Position numbers and translations under genes: made by a program. From positions 1 through 43,761 of the forward strand of contig CAZAVY010000012.1 of assembly GCA_964488685.1 (NCBI GenBank): a DNA stretch of 43,761 bases, given 5' to 3'. Each line of letters begins with the position of its first letter. The stretch's first letter is position 1. Shown here in pieces: positions 1-9,032 of the stretch. Under the pieces are notes generated by a model that worked only from the letters and a program-made list of their open reading frames with translations, was not told the DNA's origin and made no database searches. This DNA is from GCA-001735895 sp964488685. GTDB taxonomy: Bacteria; Pseudomonadota; Gammaproteobacteria; GCA-001735895.

Positions 1-1450
1 TGTAAAACCGCATCGCCTCCATACCATACTGATTGTGATCGCCAAACGCGGAAGACTTCCAGCCACCAAAGCTGTGGAAAGCCAATGGCACCGGAATCGG
101 AACATTGATGCCGACCATGCCGACTTCGACCTTGTCCGCGAAAGTTCGCGCCGCGGCGCCGTTGCGGGTAAAAATTGAAGTGCCGTTGCCATAGGGGTGA
201 TCGGTTGCGAGTGCGGCGCCTTCCTCGAAAGAACCGACGCGCATGATTTGCAGTACCGGGCCAAAGATTTCTTCCTGGTATGATTTCATTTCAGAAGTCA
301 CATTGTCGATCAGCGAGCCACCCAGAAAATAGCCGTCCCGGTGCTCCTGGCAAACAAAATCGCGGCCATCGACCACCAGGCGCGAACCTTCGTCCTGCGC
401 CATCTGTATATAAGCCATGACTTTTTCACGGTGTTCCCGGGTCACCAAAGGGCCCATTTCGAGGCCGGTGTCGAGGCTGGCACCGATGCGAAGCGCTTCG
501 ACACGCGGCTTTAAAATTTCGATTAACTGATCGGCAACCTTGTCGCCGATACAGACACCGACTGATATTGCCATGCAGCGCTCGCCGGCTGAGCCGTAGG
601 CCGCACCCATGAGAGCATTGGCGACATCGTCGAGATCGGCGTCTGGCAATATCAGCATGTGGTTTTTGGCGCCGCCCATGGCCTGACAGCGTTTGCCGTT
701 GGCGGTAGCCGTGGCGTAGACATACTTTGCAATCGGGGTAGAGCCGACGAAGCTGACGGCCTTGATGCGTTCGTCATTTAACAGGCTGTCGACCGCTTCC
801 TTGTCACCATTGACCACGTTAAAGACGCCGGCAGGCGCGCCGGCCTCGACGAACAATTCAGCCAGGCGCATCGGGCAGGAGGGATCTTTTTCCGAGGGCT
901 TCAAAATCACGGTGTTACCGGTAATCAATGCCATTCCAGACATCCACAGGGGGATCATCGCTGGAAAATTAAATGGCGTAATCCCGGCCACCACCCCCAG
1001 CGGCTTGCGCATCGAGTAGATATCGATACCCTGCGCCACGTTGTCGGAAAATTCGCCTTTTTGCGCATGCGGCGCGCCGCAGGCAAATTCCGCCACTTCG
1101 ATGCCCCGCAATACCGAACCCATGGCATCTTCGATGACCTTGCCGTGCTCTATTGACACCAGTGTCGCCAGTTCATGCTGGTGCTTGTACAGTAACTGCA
1201 CGTAGCGCGCCATGATGCGTGAACGCTGTAAAACCGAAGTAGCCGCCCATGCCGGGAAAGCCGCTTCAGCGGCCGCGATTGCGATTTCGACTTCGGACTT
1301 CGAGGCCAGTGGCACCTCACTGATTTTAACGCCCTTGCTGGGATTAAATACATCACCGAAGCGACCGCTGGTTCCGGCGACGTGTTCGCCGTTGACATAG
1401 TGGCTAAGCTGGGTGACTGCGGTGGATACGGCTTCGGCGGGTTGGCTCAT
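1..1450 (-). CDS. mmsA: Methylmalonate-semialdehyde dehydrogenase (CoA-acylating), 3' end beyond window
   Basis: Reading leftward from ATG at 1450, a continuous frame runs off the window edge (about 483 codons visible; the family is about 500 residues, so only the last few are missing). The protein starts MSQPAEAVSTAVTQL and has the aldehyde dehydrogenase fold: the FNFPAMIPLW cofactor segment, VSFVGSTPIAKYV, and the nucleophile segment GSAGERCMAIS with the catalytic Cys. The MmsA-like GERCMAIS and the absence of a classical ALDH Glu general base in the usual GGK context point to the CoA-acylating branch, which converts malonate or methylmalonate semialdehyde to acetyl- or propionyl-CoA in valine, beta-alanine and inositol catabolism. 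A strong AGGAG ribosome site lies just upstream of the start. The divergent neighbour is a broken LysR stub that was probably its regulator (inference). Confidence 0.93.
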   Translation of the reverse strand, partial: MSQPAEAVSTAVTQLSHYVNGEHVAGTSGRFGDVFNPSKGVKISEVPLASKSEVEIAIAAAEAAFPAWAATSVLQRSRIMARYVQLLYKHQHELATLVSIEHGKVIEDAMGSVLRGIEVAEFACGAPHAQKGEFSDNVAQGIDIYSMRKPLGVVAGITPFNFPAMIPLWMSGMALITGNTVILKPSEKDPSCPMRLAELFVEAGAPAGVFNVVNGDKEAVDSLLNDERIKAVSFVGSTPIAKYVYATATANGKRCQAMGGAKNHMLILPDADLDDVANALMGAAYGSAGERCMAISVGVCIGDKVADQLIEILKPRVEALRIGASLDTGLEMGPLVTREHREKVMAYIQMAQDEGSRLVVDGRDFVCQEHRDGYFLGGSLIDNVTSEMKSYQEEIFGPVLQIMRVGSFEEGAALATDHPYGNGTSIFTRNGAAARTFADKVEVGMVGINVPIPVPLAFHSFGGWKSSAFGDHNQYGMEAMRFY

Positions 1451-1586
1451 AGTGGCTCCTGCGAGGGTTTGGCAAGGAAAAGGAGTGCAGTATAGGCAAG
1501 ATATTTATGCAAACAAATAGTTTTATCCTCACATCCATTCTGAAAAAATGCACAATATTATAGCGACCATTCCGGTAATTTAGGAA

Positions 1587-1688
1587 ATTCACAGGTATGA
1601 CTGGAACGATTTACGCTACTTTCTGGAGCTTTCACGTCAAGGTAAGCTGGTACGCGCGCCTGCTCGCCTGCGGTTTGCCGATTTTTGA
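1587..1688 (+). pseudogene. LysR-type regulator remnant (N-terminal stub)
   Basis: The frame beginning at 1596 reads YDWNDLRYFLELSRQGKLV and then RAPARLRFADF before TGA at 1686-1688. DWNDLRYFLEL-R-GKLVRAA is the first helix and start of the helix-turn-helix of LysR regulators. No ATG, GTG or TTG opens this frame: TAG lies at 1581-1583, and the nearby ATG at 1597 is one base out of frame, as if one G were lost from an original ATGGACTGG. Everything after the first 30 or so residues is gone, and the next gene's 3' end lies 40 bp on. It sits divergently from mmsA, a common position for a LysR regulator of that gene. The match is to the family pattern from memory, not a search. Confidence 0.7.
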
Positions 1689-1728
1689 CTCGCATCCTGA
1701 GTCAGAATTCCGAATTAATGATGGGCGA

Positions 1729-3636
1729 TTAAAGTCGATCTCCCCGCAGTTGCAGCACTTTTTCCTGCAAAACGTCCAGACCTGCATTAGCGGCCGGGAT
1801 GGCGTTGCCCGCGACCAGTTCGATACGGCTAAACAGGCCGCGAGGAAACAGGCGTGTCATTGCGTCACCATGAGCACGGCTGAAGAAACTTCCCCATAGG
1901 CCGCGTAGCGCCAGTGGAACCACCGCAACCGGATCGCGTTCGAGGATTCGGATTACTCCGGATTTGAAAGGGTTCATGGCACCGCTTTCGGTAATCTTGC
2001 CCTCGGGGAAAATGCAAATTAATTCACCTTGATTCAAGGCCTGGCTGATTTCATTGAAAGCACGCTCCATCATTGCGCTATCTTCACGAGCACCCGCGAT
2101 CGGAATTGCGTTTGCGGTTTTGAAAATAAAAGCCAACAGCGGTAACTGGAATATCTGGTAATACATAACAAAGCGGATCGGGCGTCGACTGCATCCCGCC
2201 AGAACCAGAGCATCGACAAAGCTGACGTGATTGCAAATCAGCACGGCCGGTCCCTCGTCTGGAATATTATCGAGCCCGGTTTTGTCGACTCGATATATTG
2301 CATGAACCAGAAACCACACCAGCAGGCGCATGATAAATTCGGGTACCAGCTTGAAAATAAACAATGCAACGGCCAAATTCATGCAGGCCATGATCAGGAA
2401 TAGTTCAGGGATGGACATCCCGGCCGACAGCGCAATTAACCCGTAAAGCGAGGCAACGACCATGAACAGCGCGTTTAAAACGTTATTTGCGGCGATGATG
2501 CGAGCGCGTTTTTTAACCTCGCTACGCTGCTGCACCAAGGCGTATAGGGGCACGATGTAGATGCCACCGGAGATGCCCAACATAACAATGTCGAAGCAGA
2601 CGCGAAAGCTTGATCCCTGAGCTATAAAAGTCGCGGTATTGATTAACTGATCAGTGGCTGAAAGTCCCTGGCTGAAATACAGGTCAATGCCAAACAGGGT
2701 TAATCCGAGCGCGCCAATTGGCACCAGGCCTATTTCCACCATGCGCCCGGATAGTTTTTCACACAGGAAGGAGCCCGCACCGATACCCGCTGAAAACAGT
2801 GCTAACAACAACACGTAAACCTGTTGATCGGCGCCCAATTCATATCGGACGTAATTGGGTAGCTGGGTAATATAAGTGATGCCGATAAACCAGAACCAGG
2901 AAATTCCCAAAATGGCGTAAAAAACGGTCGTGTTTTTATGTGCATCGCGCATGATTTTGATGGTCTGTCGGGGAATGTTAAAGCTGATTTTTAGCTCGGG
3001 TGCTAGCGCCGGTAAACAGGGGATTCCGCGACTCACCCAGTACCCAAAGCAAGCGGTGACTACGACAGCGATCGCCATTCCAGGATTGCCTATTACAACA
3101 TTGCCAATGCTCAGATCCGCGCCGGCCACTTCGATGATGAATACGCTTGAAATCAAACCCAGCAGAATTGCGACGAAGGTGCCAAACTCGACCATCGCAT
3201 TTCCACCAACCAGTTCCCGGGTCTCGAGTGCCTGGGGTAACAGGCTGTACTTGACGGGACCGAACATTGCTGACTGTGTCCCCATTAAAAAGAGAATAGC
3301 AACCAGAAGCGCGGGACTTTTCAGCATAAATGCTATTGCGCCGAGTAGCATAATTACGATTTCCAGTAGCTTGATGCGCCGGATTAACATCGCTTTTTCA
3401 TATTTGTCGGCCAGTTGGCCTGCCAGTGGCGAGAACAGGAAAAAGGGAAGAATGAATAGCCCGGCAGCGATATTGACCAGGGTATTACTCGCTTGCTGGG
3501 ATATATTGACCGCCTGGAATGCGATGAAAATAGTCAGCCCGTTTTTAAACAAATTATCGTTGAATGCACCCAGTAATTGAGTCAGAAAAAAGGGACGAAA
3601 CCGTGTGGTTGATAAAAGCTTGATCGATTCGGGCAT
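1729..3636 (-). CDS. MFS transporter fused to PlsC-type acyltransferase (635 aa)
   Basis: Two-domain membrane protein. Residues about 10-420 form a major-facilitator transporter with many hydrophobic helices and an early LLGAFNDNLFKNGL segment typical of lysophospholipid transporters (LplT-like). Residues about 440-630 form a glycerolipid acyltransferase: NHVSFVD near residue 466 supplies the His-x4-Asp catalytic motif, and FPEGK near residue 542 is the phosphate-binding motif. This is the arrangement of Aas-type proteins without the C-terminal acyl-ACP synthetase. The likely role is to flip lysophospholipid across the inner membrane and re-acylate it; the acyl donor is then presumably acyl-ACP or acyl-CoA made elsewhere (inference). 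The ATG at 3636 is the first in-frame start before the transporter. It stands alone, convergent with the LysR stub. Confidence 0.88.
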   Translation of the reverse strand: MPESIKLLSTTRFRPFFLTQLLGAFNDNLFKNGLTIFIAFQAVNISQQASNTLVNIAAGLFILPFFLFSPLAGQLADKYEKAMLIRRIKLLEIVIMLLGAIAFMLKSPALLVAILFLMGTQSAMFGPVKYSLLPQALETRELVGGNAMVEFGTFVAILLGLISSVFIIEVAGADLSIGNVVIGNPGMAIAVVVTACFGYWVSRGIPCLPALAPELKISFNIPRQTIKIMRDAHKNTTVFYAILGISWFWFIGITYITQLPNYVRYELGADQQVYVLLLALFSAGIGAGSFLCEKLSGRMVEIGLVPIGALGLTLFGIDLYFSQGLSATDQLINTATFIAQGSSFRVCFDIVMLGISGGIYIVPLYALVQQRSEVKKRARIIAANNVLNALFMVVASLYGLIALSAGMSIPELFLIMACMNLAVALFIFKLVPEFIMRLLVWFLVHAIYRVDKTGLDNIPDEGPAVLICNHVSFVDALVLAGCSRRPIRFVMYYQIFQLPLLAFIFKTANAIPIAGAREDSAMMERAFNEISQALNQGELICIFPEGKITESGAMNPFKSGVIRILERDPVAVVPLALRGLWGSFFSRAHGDAMTRLFPRGLFSRIELVAGNAIPAANAGLDVLQEKVLQLRGDRL

Positions 3637-3741
3637 TATAGACTCGCATTCCTACGCTGATAGACCACGAGCAGGCTAAAAGAATGTGACCGCGAGGGCA
3701 ATTGTTTCTAAGATGAACCCTTCGAAGCACGGGGAACGATA

Positions 3742-4170
3742 ATGGGTGATTTTGACTATGGTCCGCTGAAAGCCCTGGAGGGAAAATGGAAAGGGGACAA
3801 GGCACAGGATTTGGCGCCAGAGCCGGACGCTACCGAAAATAATGCCTATACCGAGACAATTGTCTTTAGCGCGGCGGGCGAGGTCGACAATGTAGAAATC
3901 CAGGAACTGGTTGCGATGCATTACCGTCTGACGATACATCGCATTCAGGATCGCAAACCGATCCACAACCAGGCCGGTTACTGAATCTAGGATGCAAAAA
4001 CACGCGCTGCCTACCGACTTTCGTCAGGCATAACCATAGCAAACGAATGGTTGAGCTACCGTCAGACAACCTTGGTGGAACTATATGACCGCCAGTCTTT
4101 TGAACATGTCGATGAGAATGTTTTACAACGCCAGGACTAGTACTCCTTGCAACTGGATAGCGATGATTGA
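3742..4170 (+). pseudogene. Nitrobindin-like heme-binding beta-barrel protein, decayed
   Basis: The open part (3742-3984) reads MGDFDYGPLKALEGKWKGDK and continues through APEPDATENNAYTETIVF to IHNQAGY: the N-terminal half of the heme-binding beta-barrel (nitrobindin/FABP-like, roughly 200 aa) family, including the GxWxGxxG-like first strand. TGA (3982) and TAG (3988) then stand in the same frame exactly where the family has Trp-x-Trp after GY. The same frame continues as DAKTRAAYRL, then ITIANEWLSYRQTTLVELYD and SFEHVDENVLQRQD, the family's C-terminal strands, to further stops at 4138 and 4168. About 60 residues between the halves are missing. Two nonsense changes plus an internal deletion mark a pseudogene; a truncated 80-residue product could still be made but would lack most of the barrel. 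Confidence 0.78.
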
Positions 4171-4243
4171 ACGGATCAGGCAATCCGTTATGAATAGGCT
4201 ATAAGAGATTGATTGGCTAACCGATTTGAATAGCTCTGCTTGA

Positions 4244-6781
4244 ATGCCTTTAATTAAGTCCCTGTTACAACGCGACTGGTTCATTGGACTGGTCATTACC
4301 ATCGTGTTTCTGCTGTTTGCGGAAGCCGGCTGGTTTGCCGCTCTCGATCGACAGGCCTATAACCTGGGGGTTAAATTTTCCGCGGCCAAAAACCCACGTG
4401 AAGACATCGTCGTTATTGCAATCGACGATAAGTCGCTACAGTCTCTTGGCGCCTGGCCCTGGTCACGTGATGTACTGGCGGAAACCATGCAACTCCTGAG
4501 CAAGGCCAAACCCCAGGTAGTGGGGTTTACTATGCCCTTCGATACCGGGCAATATGAAGCGGGCCTTGCTTCGCTGGAGCAACTGCGCACCATTCTCAAG
4601 AAAGAGAAAAAACTCAGCCGGCGTGTCAATAAGGCGCTACGGCTAACCGAGTCAACACTGCATGGCGACTCGAATCTTTCAAACACCTTCAAAGCCGGTG
4701 GTCGAATTGTACTTGCAATGCCATATATCCCGACCAGTGAACCGATACCGGGTTTGACGCCATCGATGCCAAAGTATATGCAAAAGTTTGGTTTGCCAAA
4801 GGTTAGCGTAAACGCGACTCACAGCCGTGGATTCGGTTGGCCATCGCCACAGGTTACGAAAGCCGCGAAGATTTTTCCACCGATCGAGATACTTGCAAAA
4901 CAGGTCGGTGGCGTTGGCGTAGTCGGTTTTGCCGAACATTTTAACAGTGAACCATTGATCGTGCAGTATGGCAGGGAGTTTCTGCCATCGTTTGCGTTGA
5001 TGCTCGTTACCCGCAGCAGGGGCATGTCGATGCAACATATCGAGTCTCGAACCGGAATCAGCCCAATGCTCGGTGGCAAGGATCTCAATACGGATTTGGA
5101 CTTCAGGATTTATCCGCGTTTCTATGAAGATAAAAACGGCAAGCCCGCATTCAAGCAGTACTCGCTAATCGATGTACTGGAAAGGACTGTGGAGGCAAAT
5201 TTATTTCGCGACAAGATAGTCATCATCGGCCTGACTTCACCGCGCCTCGCACAGCCTCGGCTTACTCCGGCAGGGCAGGCGATTTCACCGACCGTTGCGA
5301 CCGCGCATACCGTTTCAAGCCTGCTCAACAACGAGCAGTATCTATTGCCCGAATGGGCCGGTTGGGCGCAACGCTGCCTATTGGTTGTGCTCGGGGTATA
5401 CCTGATGCTGGTGTTGGGTCGATTTCGAACCAACACCGCTTTATTTCTAAGTTTATTTCTGATGCTGATGATCTTTAACGCCCATTTTGTACTGATGAGT
5501 TCGCAGTCACTGTGGTTGCCAATGATGGCTGCGGTGGTAATGTTAGCCGTTGGACATCTGATTCTCGGAACCCGCCAATCGATAAATGCCCGTTTAACCC
5601 AGGTCAATAGCAAGCTTTCAGCGGCCAACCGCCAACTCGGGCAATCGTTGCATGCGCAGGGAAACCTGGACCAGGCGTTTGAAAAATTTCGCAGCAGTCA
5701 GGTCGATGAATCACTGCTAGGACAGGTTTACAATCTCGGACTCGATTACGAACGCAAACGCCAGTTTAATAAAGCAGCGACGGTGTTCAAGTTTATCAAC
5801 TGGCACGACTCCAAATTTAACGATGTCAATGAACGTATCCAGCACAATGAAAAGGCGGCAAATACCCTGGTTTTAGGAGGAAACCGGGACACCACGGGAC
5901 CCGGACCCAATTTGTTATCCAGCAAGGAAGGGCTGGAAAAGCCGAAACTTGGACGTTACCAGATCGATAGTGAAATCGGTCGTGGCGCGATGGGTATGGT
6001 GTATCTCGGCCATGACAGCAAAATTGGCCGAAGGGTGGCGATCAAAACCATGGTGATATCGGATGAAATTGAAGAAAGCATGCGCGACGAAGTGCGAGCT
6101 CGATTTTTTCGTGAAGCCGAGGCCGCCGGACGGCTTGACCACCCGGGAATAGTGACTGTTTACGATGTCGGCGACGAACAGGATCTAGCCTATATCGCGA
6201 TGGATTACCTCAAGGGCAAGGATTTGACGGCTTACAGTACCACCCGGTCCCTGTTACCGGTAAGCGAGGTATTTGAAATAGTAACGAACGTCGCGCTGGC
6301 GCTTGATTACGCGCATCAACAGCACGTCGTCCATCGTGATATCAAACCCGCGAACATTATTTATGACATTGAAAAAAGGGTCGCCAAAATCACCGATTTC
6401 GGAGTTGCCTGTCTGACCGATGCCAGCAAAACAAAAACCGGTACGGTGCTCGGAAGCCCTTACTATATGTCGCCGGAACAACTCGCCGGAAAGAAGGTTG
6501 ACGGGCGCGCCGATTTGTTTTCGCTGGGTATAACCCTGTACCAGATGCTTTGCGGAGAATTGCCGTTCAAAGGTGAATCTATCGCCAATCTGATGTACAA
6601 CATCGCCAATGAAAAACACCCCGACATCCGGCGCTTTCGTTCCGATTTGCCAAATTGTGTCAACAATGTCATTAACAAGTCGCTGCAGAAAGACGCGCAG
6701 GCGCGATTTGCAACCGGCAAGCAAATGGCGGCTTCAATGAAACGTTGTCAGGAACATATCAGGGAAATGGAAGCGGCCTGA
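4244..6781 (+). CDS. CHASE2-domain serine/threonine protein kinase (845 aa)
   Basis: Transmembrane receptor kinase. One hydrophobic helix at residues 12-34 is followed by an extracytoplasmic CHASE2 sensor (about 40-370; typical DIVVIAIDDKSLQSLGAWPW) and three more helices (about 376-445). A helical stretch at about 463-540 resembles TPR repeats (LDQAFEKF, YNLGLDYERKRQFNKAATVF). The kinase domain runs from about 570 to 835 with all key motifs: GRGAMGMVY glycine loop, Lys in VAIKTM, HRDIKPAN catalytic loop, DFG, and GSPYYMSPEQ in the activation segment. It should phosphorylate Ser/Thr targets in response to an unknown periplasmic signal. No phosphatase or substrate gene is adjacent. The ATG at 4244 places the first helix directly at the N terminus. 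It ends 10 bp from the convergent ygiQ. Confidence 0.93.
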   Translation: MPLIKSLLQRDWFIGLVITIVFLLFAEAGWFAALDRQAYNLGVKFSAAKNPREDIVVIAIDDKSLQSLGAWPWSRDVLAETMQLLSKAKPQVVGFTMPFDTGQYEAGLASLEQLRTILKKEKKLSRRVNKALRLTESTLHGDSNLSNTFKAGGRIVLAMPYIPTSEPIPGLTPSMPKYMQKFGLPKVSVNATHSRGFGWPSPQVTKAAKIFPPIEILAKQVGGVGVVGFAEHFNSEPLIVQYGREFLPSFALMLVTRSRGMSMQHIESRTGISPMLGGKDLNTDLDFRIYPRFYEDKNGKPAFKQYSLIDVLERTVEANLFRDKIVIIGLTSPRLAQPRLTPAGQAISPTVATAHTVSSLLNNEQYLLPEWAGWAQRCLLVVLGVYLMLVLGRFRTNTALFLSLFLMLMIFNAHFVLMSSQSLWLPMMAAVVMLAVGHLILGTRQSINARLTQVNSKLSAANRQLGQSLHAQGNLDQAFEKFRSSQVDESLLGQVYNLGLDYERKRQFNKAATVFKFINWHDSKFNDVNERIQHNEKAANTLVLGGNRDTTGPGPNLLSSKEGLEKPKLGRYQIDSEIGRGAMGMVYLGHDSKIGRRVAIKTMVISDEIEESMRDEVRARFFREAEAAGRLDHPGIVTVYDVGDEQDLAYIAMDYLKGKDLTAYSTTRSLLPVSEVFEIVTNVALALDYAHQQHVVHRDIKPANIIYDIEKRVAKITDFGVACLTDASKTKTGTVLGSPYYMSPEQLAGKKVDGRADLFSLGITLYQMLCGELPFKGESIANLMYNIANEKHPDIRRFRSDLPNCVNNVINKSLQKDAQARFATGKQMAASMKRCQEHIREMEAA

Positions 6782-6791
6782 TTGCCGGGGC

Positions 6792-8966
6792 TTAGCTGCT
6801 CGGAGGCAGCCCGGTATGCTGGGTAAGTATTCGACCTTTCTTGACCCGCTTCGAATTTCCGCGGTAACTGTTTTTGCGTCTCGGACTGCTATAGCTGCTG
6901 GTATCGCGTGGCTGATACGCCGGCACCAGATGTTTCTTGCCGGTGCCGATTAAATCTTCCCGACCCATCGATTTGAGTGCTTTTCGCAGCATCGGCCAAT
7001 TTGCCGGGTCGTGATAGCGAAGAAAGGCTTTGTGCAAGCGTCGTTGTTTTTCACCTTTAGCGGTTTCGACTGTTTCACTATCGCGACGGATACGCCTGAG
7101 CGGGTTTTTACCGCTGTGATACATGGTGGTCGCGGTCGCCATTGGCGAGGGGTAAAAATTCTGCACCTGATCGGCGCGAAATCCGTTATGTTTGAGCCAG
7201 ATGGCGAGATTCATCATATCTTCATCGGTGGTGCCGGGATGGGCCGCGATAAAGTAAGGGATAAGATACTGCTCTTTGCCCGCTTTTCTGGAAAACTTTT
7301 CAAACAATGCCTTGAACCGGTCATAGTTGCCGATGCCCGGTTTCATCATCTTCGATAGTGGACCCTGCTCGGTATGTTCGGGTGCAATTTTCAAATAGCC
7401 GCCAACATGATGACTCACCAGTTCTCCGACGTATGCGGGCGACTCCAGCGCGAGGTCGTAGCGCAGACCGGAACTGATCAAAACCTTTTTAACGCCATCG
7501 ATTGCGCGCGCTTTGCGGTAGAGTTCGATCAGGGGCGAGTGGTCGGTATCGAGATTGTCGCAAATTCCCGGGTACACGCAGGAAGGACGGCGACAGGCGC
7601 TCTCGATCGCTTTTGATTTGCAGGCAATCCGGTACATATTGGCGGTCGGTCCCCCGAGGTCGGAGACGACGCCGGTGAAACCGGGCACCTTGTCCCGAAT
7701 GGCCTCGATTTCACGCAGGATCGATTGTTGCGAGCGATTCTGAACAATGCGGCCTTCGTGTTCGGTGATCGAACAAAAGCTGCAACCGCCAAAACAACCG
7801 CGCATGATGTTGACCGAAAAACGAATCATCTGGTAAGCGGGTATGCGTGCACTACCGTAAACTGGATGAGGCACGCGTGCAAAGTCAAAGCCGAACACGT
7901 AATCCATCTCTTCTGTTGTAAGCGGGATTGGCGGTGGGTTGAACCAGATTTTCCGGCCACCCTGATTTTGCACCAATGCGCGCGCATTGCCCGGATTGGT
8001 CTCAAGGTGCAACACGCGATTCGCGTGTGCATAGAGCACCGGATCGCGTTTGACGTCGCTGAATGAAGGCAGACGCACCACGGTCTTAAAACGTTGCGCG
8101 AGCTTTTGTTGAACTTTCGCCAGCTTGCCTTCGAGTTTGACATCGGCGCGCGGCGCGCGGTCATTGTCAGGACTTACGTCGCACACCGTTTCATCGATGA
8201 TCGCGTAAGGACTTTGGGGATTCTCGACCCGGCCGGGTTTATCGACGTTGGTCGAATCGATGATGGTCCAGTCGGATGGTAAGTCCTTGACGAAAAACGC
8301 GGTACCACGGATATCGGTGATTTCCTCAACCGCTTCTCCATTTGCAAGGCGATGCGCGAACTCAACCAGGGCACGTTCGGCGTTACCGTACAACAGGATA
8401 TCGGCCCTGGCATCCGCCAAGATCGAACGCCGCACCTTGTCCTGCCAATAATCGTAGTGCGCGATGCGCCGCAATGAGGCTTCAATACCGCCGATTACGA
8501 TCGGGGTATCGCTATAGGCTTCGCGGCAACGTTGGGCGTAAACGATCGAACAGCGATCCGGTCGCTTGCCGCCGACATCCCCCGGAGAATAAGCGTCGTC
8601 GCTGCGGATTTTGCGATCTGCGGTATAACGGTTGATCATCGAATCCATATTGCCGGCGGTGACACCGAAGAACAGATTGGGTTTGCCGAGCACTCTAAAT
8701 GGATCCGCGGAGCGCCAGGCCGGCTGTGCGATTATACCGACGCGAAACCCCTGCGCTTCGAGCAGGCGCCCGATAATCGCCATGCCGAAGCTCGGGTGAT
8801 CGACGTAGGCGTCGCCGGTAACGATGATGATGTCACAGCTATCCCAGCCCAGCTGTTCCATTTCCGCCGACGACATCGGCAGGAAAGGCGCGCTACCAAA
8901 GCATTCCGCCCAGTACCGGGGAAACTGGTTCAAGGGGCGGGGCTGAGAGCTGAGGTTGATTTGCAT
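6792..8966 (-). CDS. ygiQ: YgiQ family radical SAM protein (724 aa)
   Basis: Radical S-adenosylmethionine enzyme of the YgiQ family. The N-terminal part has the family's B12-binding-like region (DIIIVTGDAYVDHPSFG, IIGRLLEAQGFRVGIIAQP). The cluster motif RGCFGGCSFCS near residues 389-399 gives Cys-x3-Cys-x2-Cys for the 4Fe-4S centre. C-terminal features such as LKIAPEHTEQGPLSKMMKP and YFIAAHPGTTDEDM are characteristic, and the tail is basic and rich in Ser and Arg. Length is close to the E. coli protein (about 740). The reaction is not established for the family, so only the cofactor chemistry can be stated. It lies on the same strand as tauE, but a 66-bp gap suggests it may be a separate unit. 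Confidence 0.95.
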   Translation of the reverse strand: MQINLSSQPRPLNQFPRYWAECFGSAPFLPMSSAEMEQLGWDSCDIIIVTGDAYVDHPSFGMAIIGRLLEAQGFRVGIIAQPAWRSADPFRVLGKPNLFFGVTAGNMDSMINRYTADRKIRSDDAYSPGDVGGKRPDRCSIVYAQRCREAYSDTPIVIGGIEASLRRIAHYDYWQDKVRRSILADARADILLYGNAERALVEFAHRLANGEAVEEITDIRGTAFFVKDLPSDWTIIDSTNVDKPGRVENPQSPYAIIDETVCDVSPDNDRAPRADVKLEGKLAKVQQKLAQRFKTVVRLPSFSDVKRDPVLYAHANRVLHLETNPGNARALVQNQGGRKIWFNPPPIPLTTEEMDYVFGFDFARVPHPVYGSARIPAYQMIRFSVNIMRGCFGGCSFCSITEHEGRIVQNRSQQSILREIEAIRDKVPGFTGVVSDLGGPTANMYRIACKSKAIESACRRPSCVYPGICDNLDTDHSPLIELYRKARAIDGVKKVLISSGLRYDLALESPAYVGELVSHHVGGYLKIAPEHTEQGPLSKMMKPGIGNYDRFKALFEKFSRKAGKEQYLIPYFIAAHPGTTDEDMMNLAIWLKHNGFRADQVQNFYPSPMATATTMYHSGKNPLRRIRRDSETVETAKGEKQRRLHKAFLRYHDPANWPMLRKALKSMGREDLIGTGKKHLVPAYQPRDTSSYSSPRRKNSYRGNSKRVKKGRILTQHTGLPPSS

Positions 8967-9032
8967 GTTGAAATTCGGGTCGGGCCGCGACTCTACCCGA
9001 TAACGCGGTAAAAGTTTACCTTCGGTGCGATT

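Noticed and set aside
1597..1899. 100-residue rightward ORF
   Set aside because: Its first part is the LysR remnant read one base out of frame, and the rest is antisense to the MFS-PlsC gene.
2930..3580. 216-residue rightward ORF
   Set aside because: It is the shadow of the MFS-PlsC gene on the opposite strand; its composition follows the antisense of hydrophobic helices.
3742..4170. TGA and TAG inside the nitrobindin-like frame as programmed recoding (Trp or selenocysteine)
   Set aside because: Other genes here use TGA and TAG as normal stops, two different stop codons are involved, no SECIS-like hairpin is evident, and a large internal deletion already makes the gene defective.
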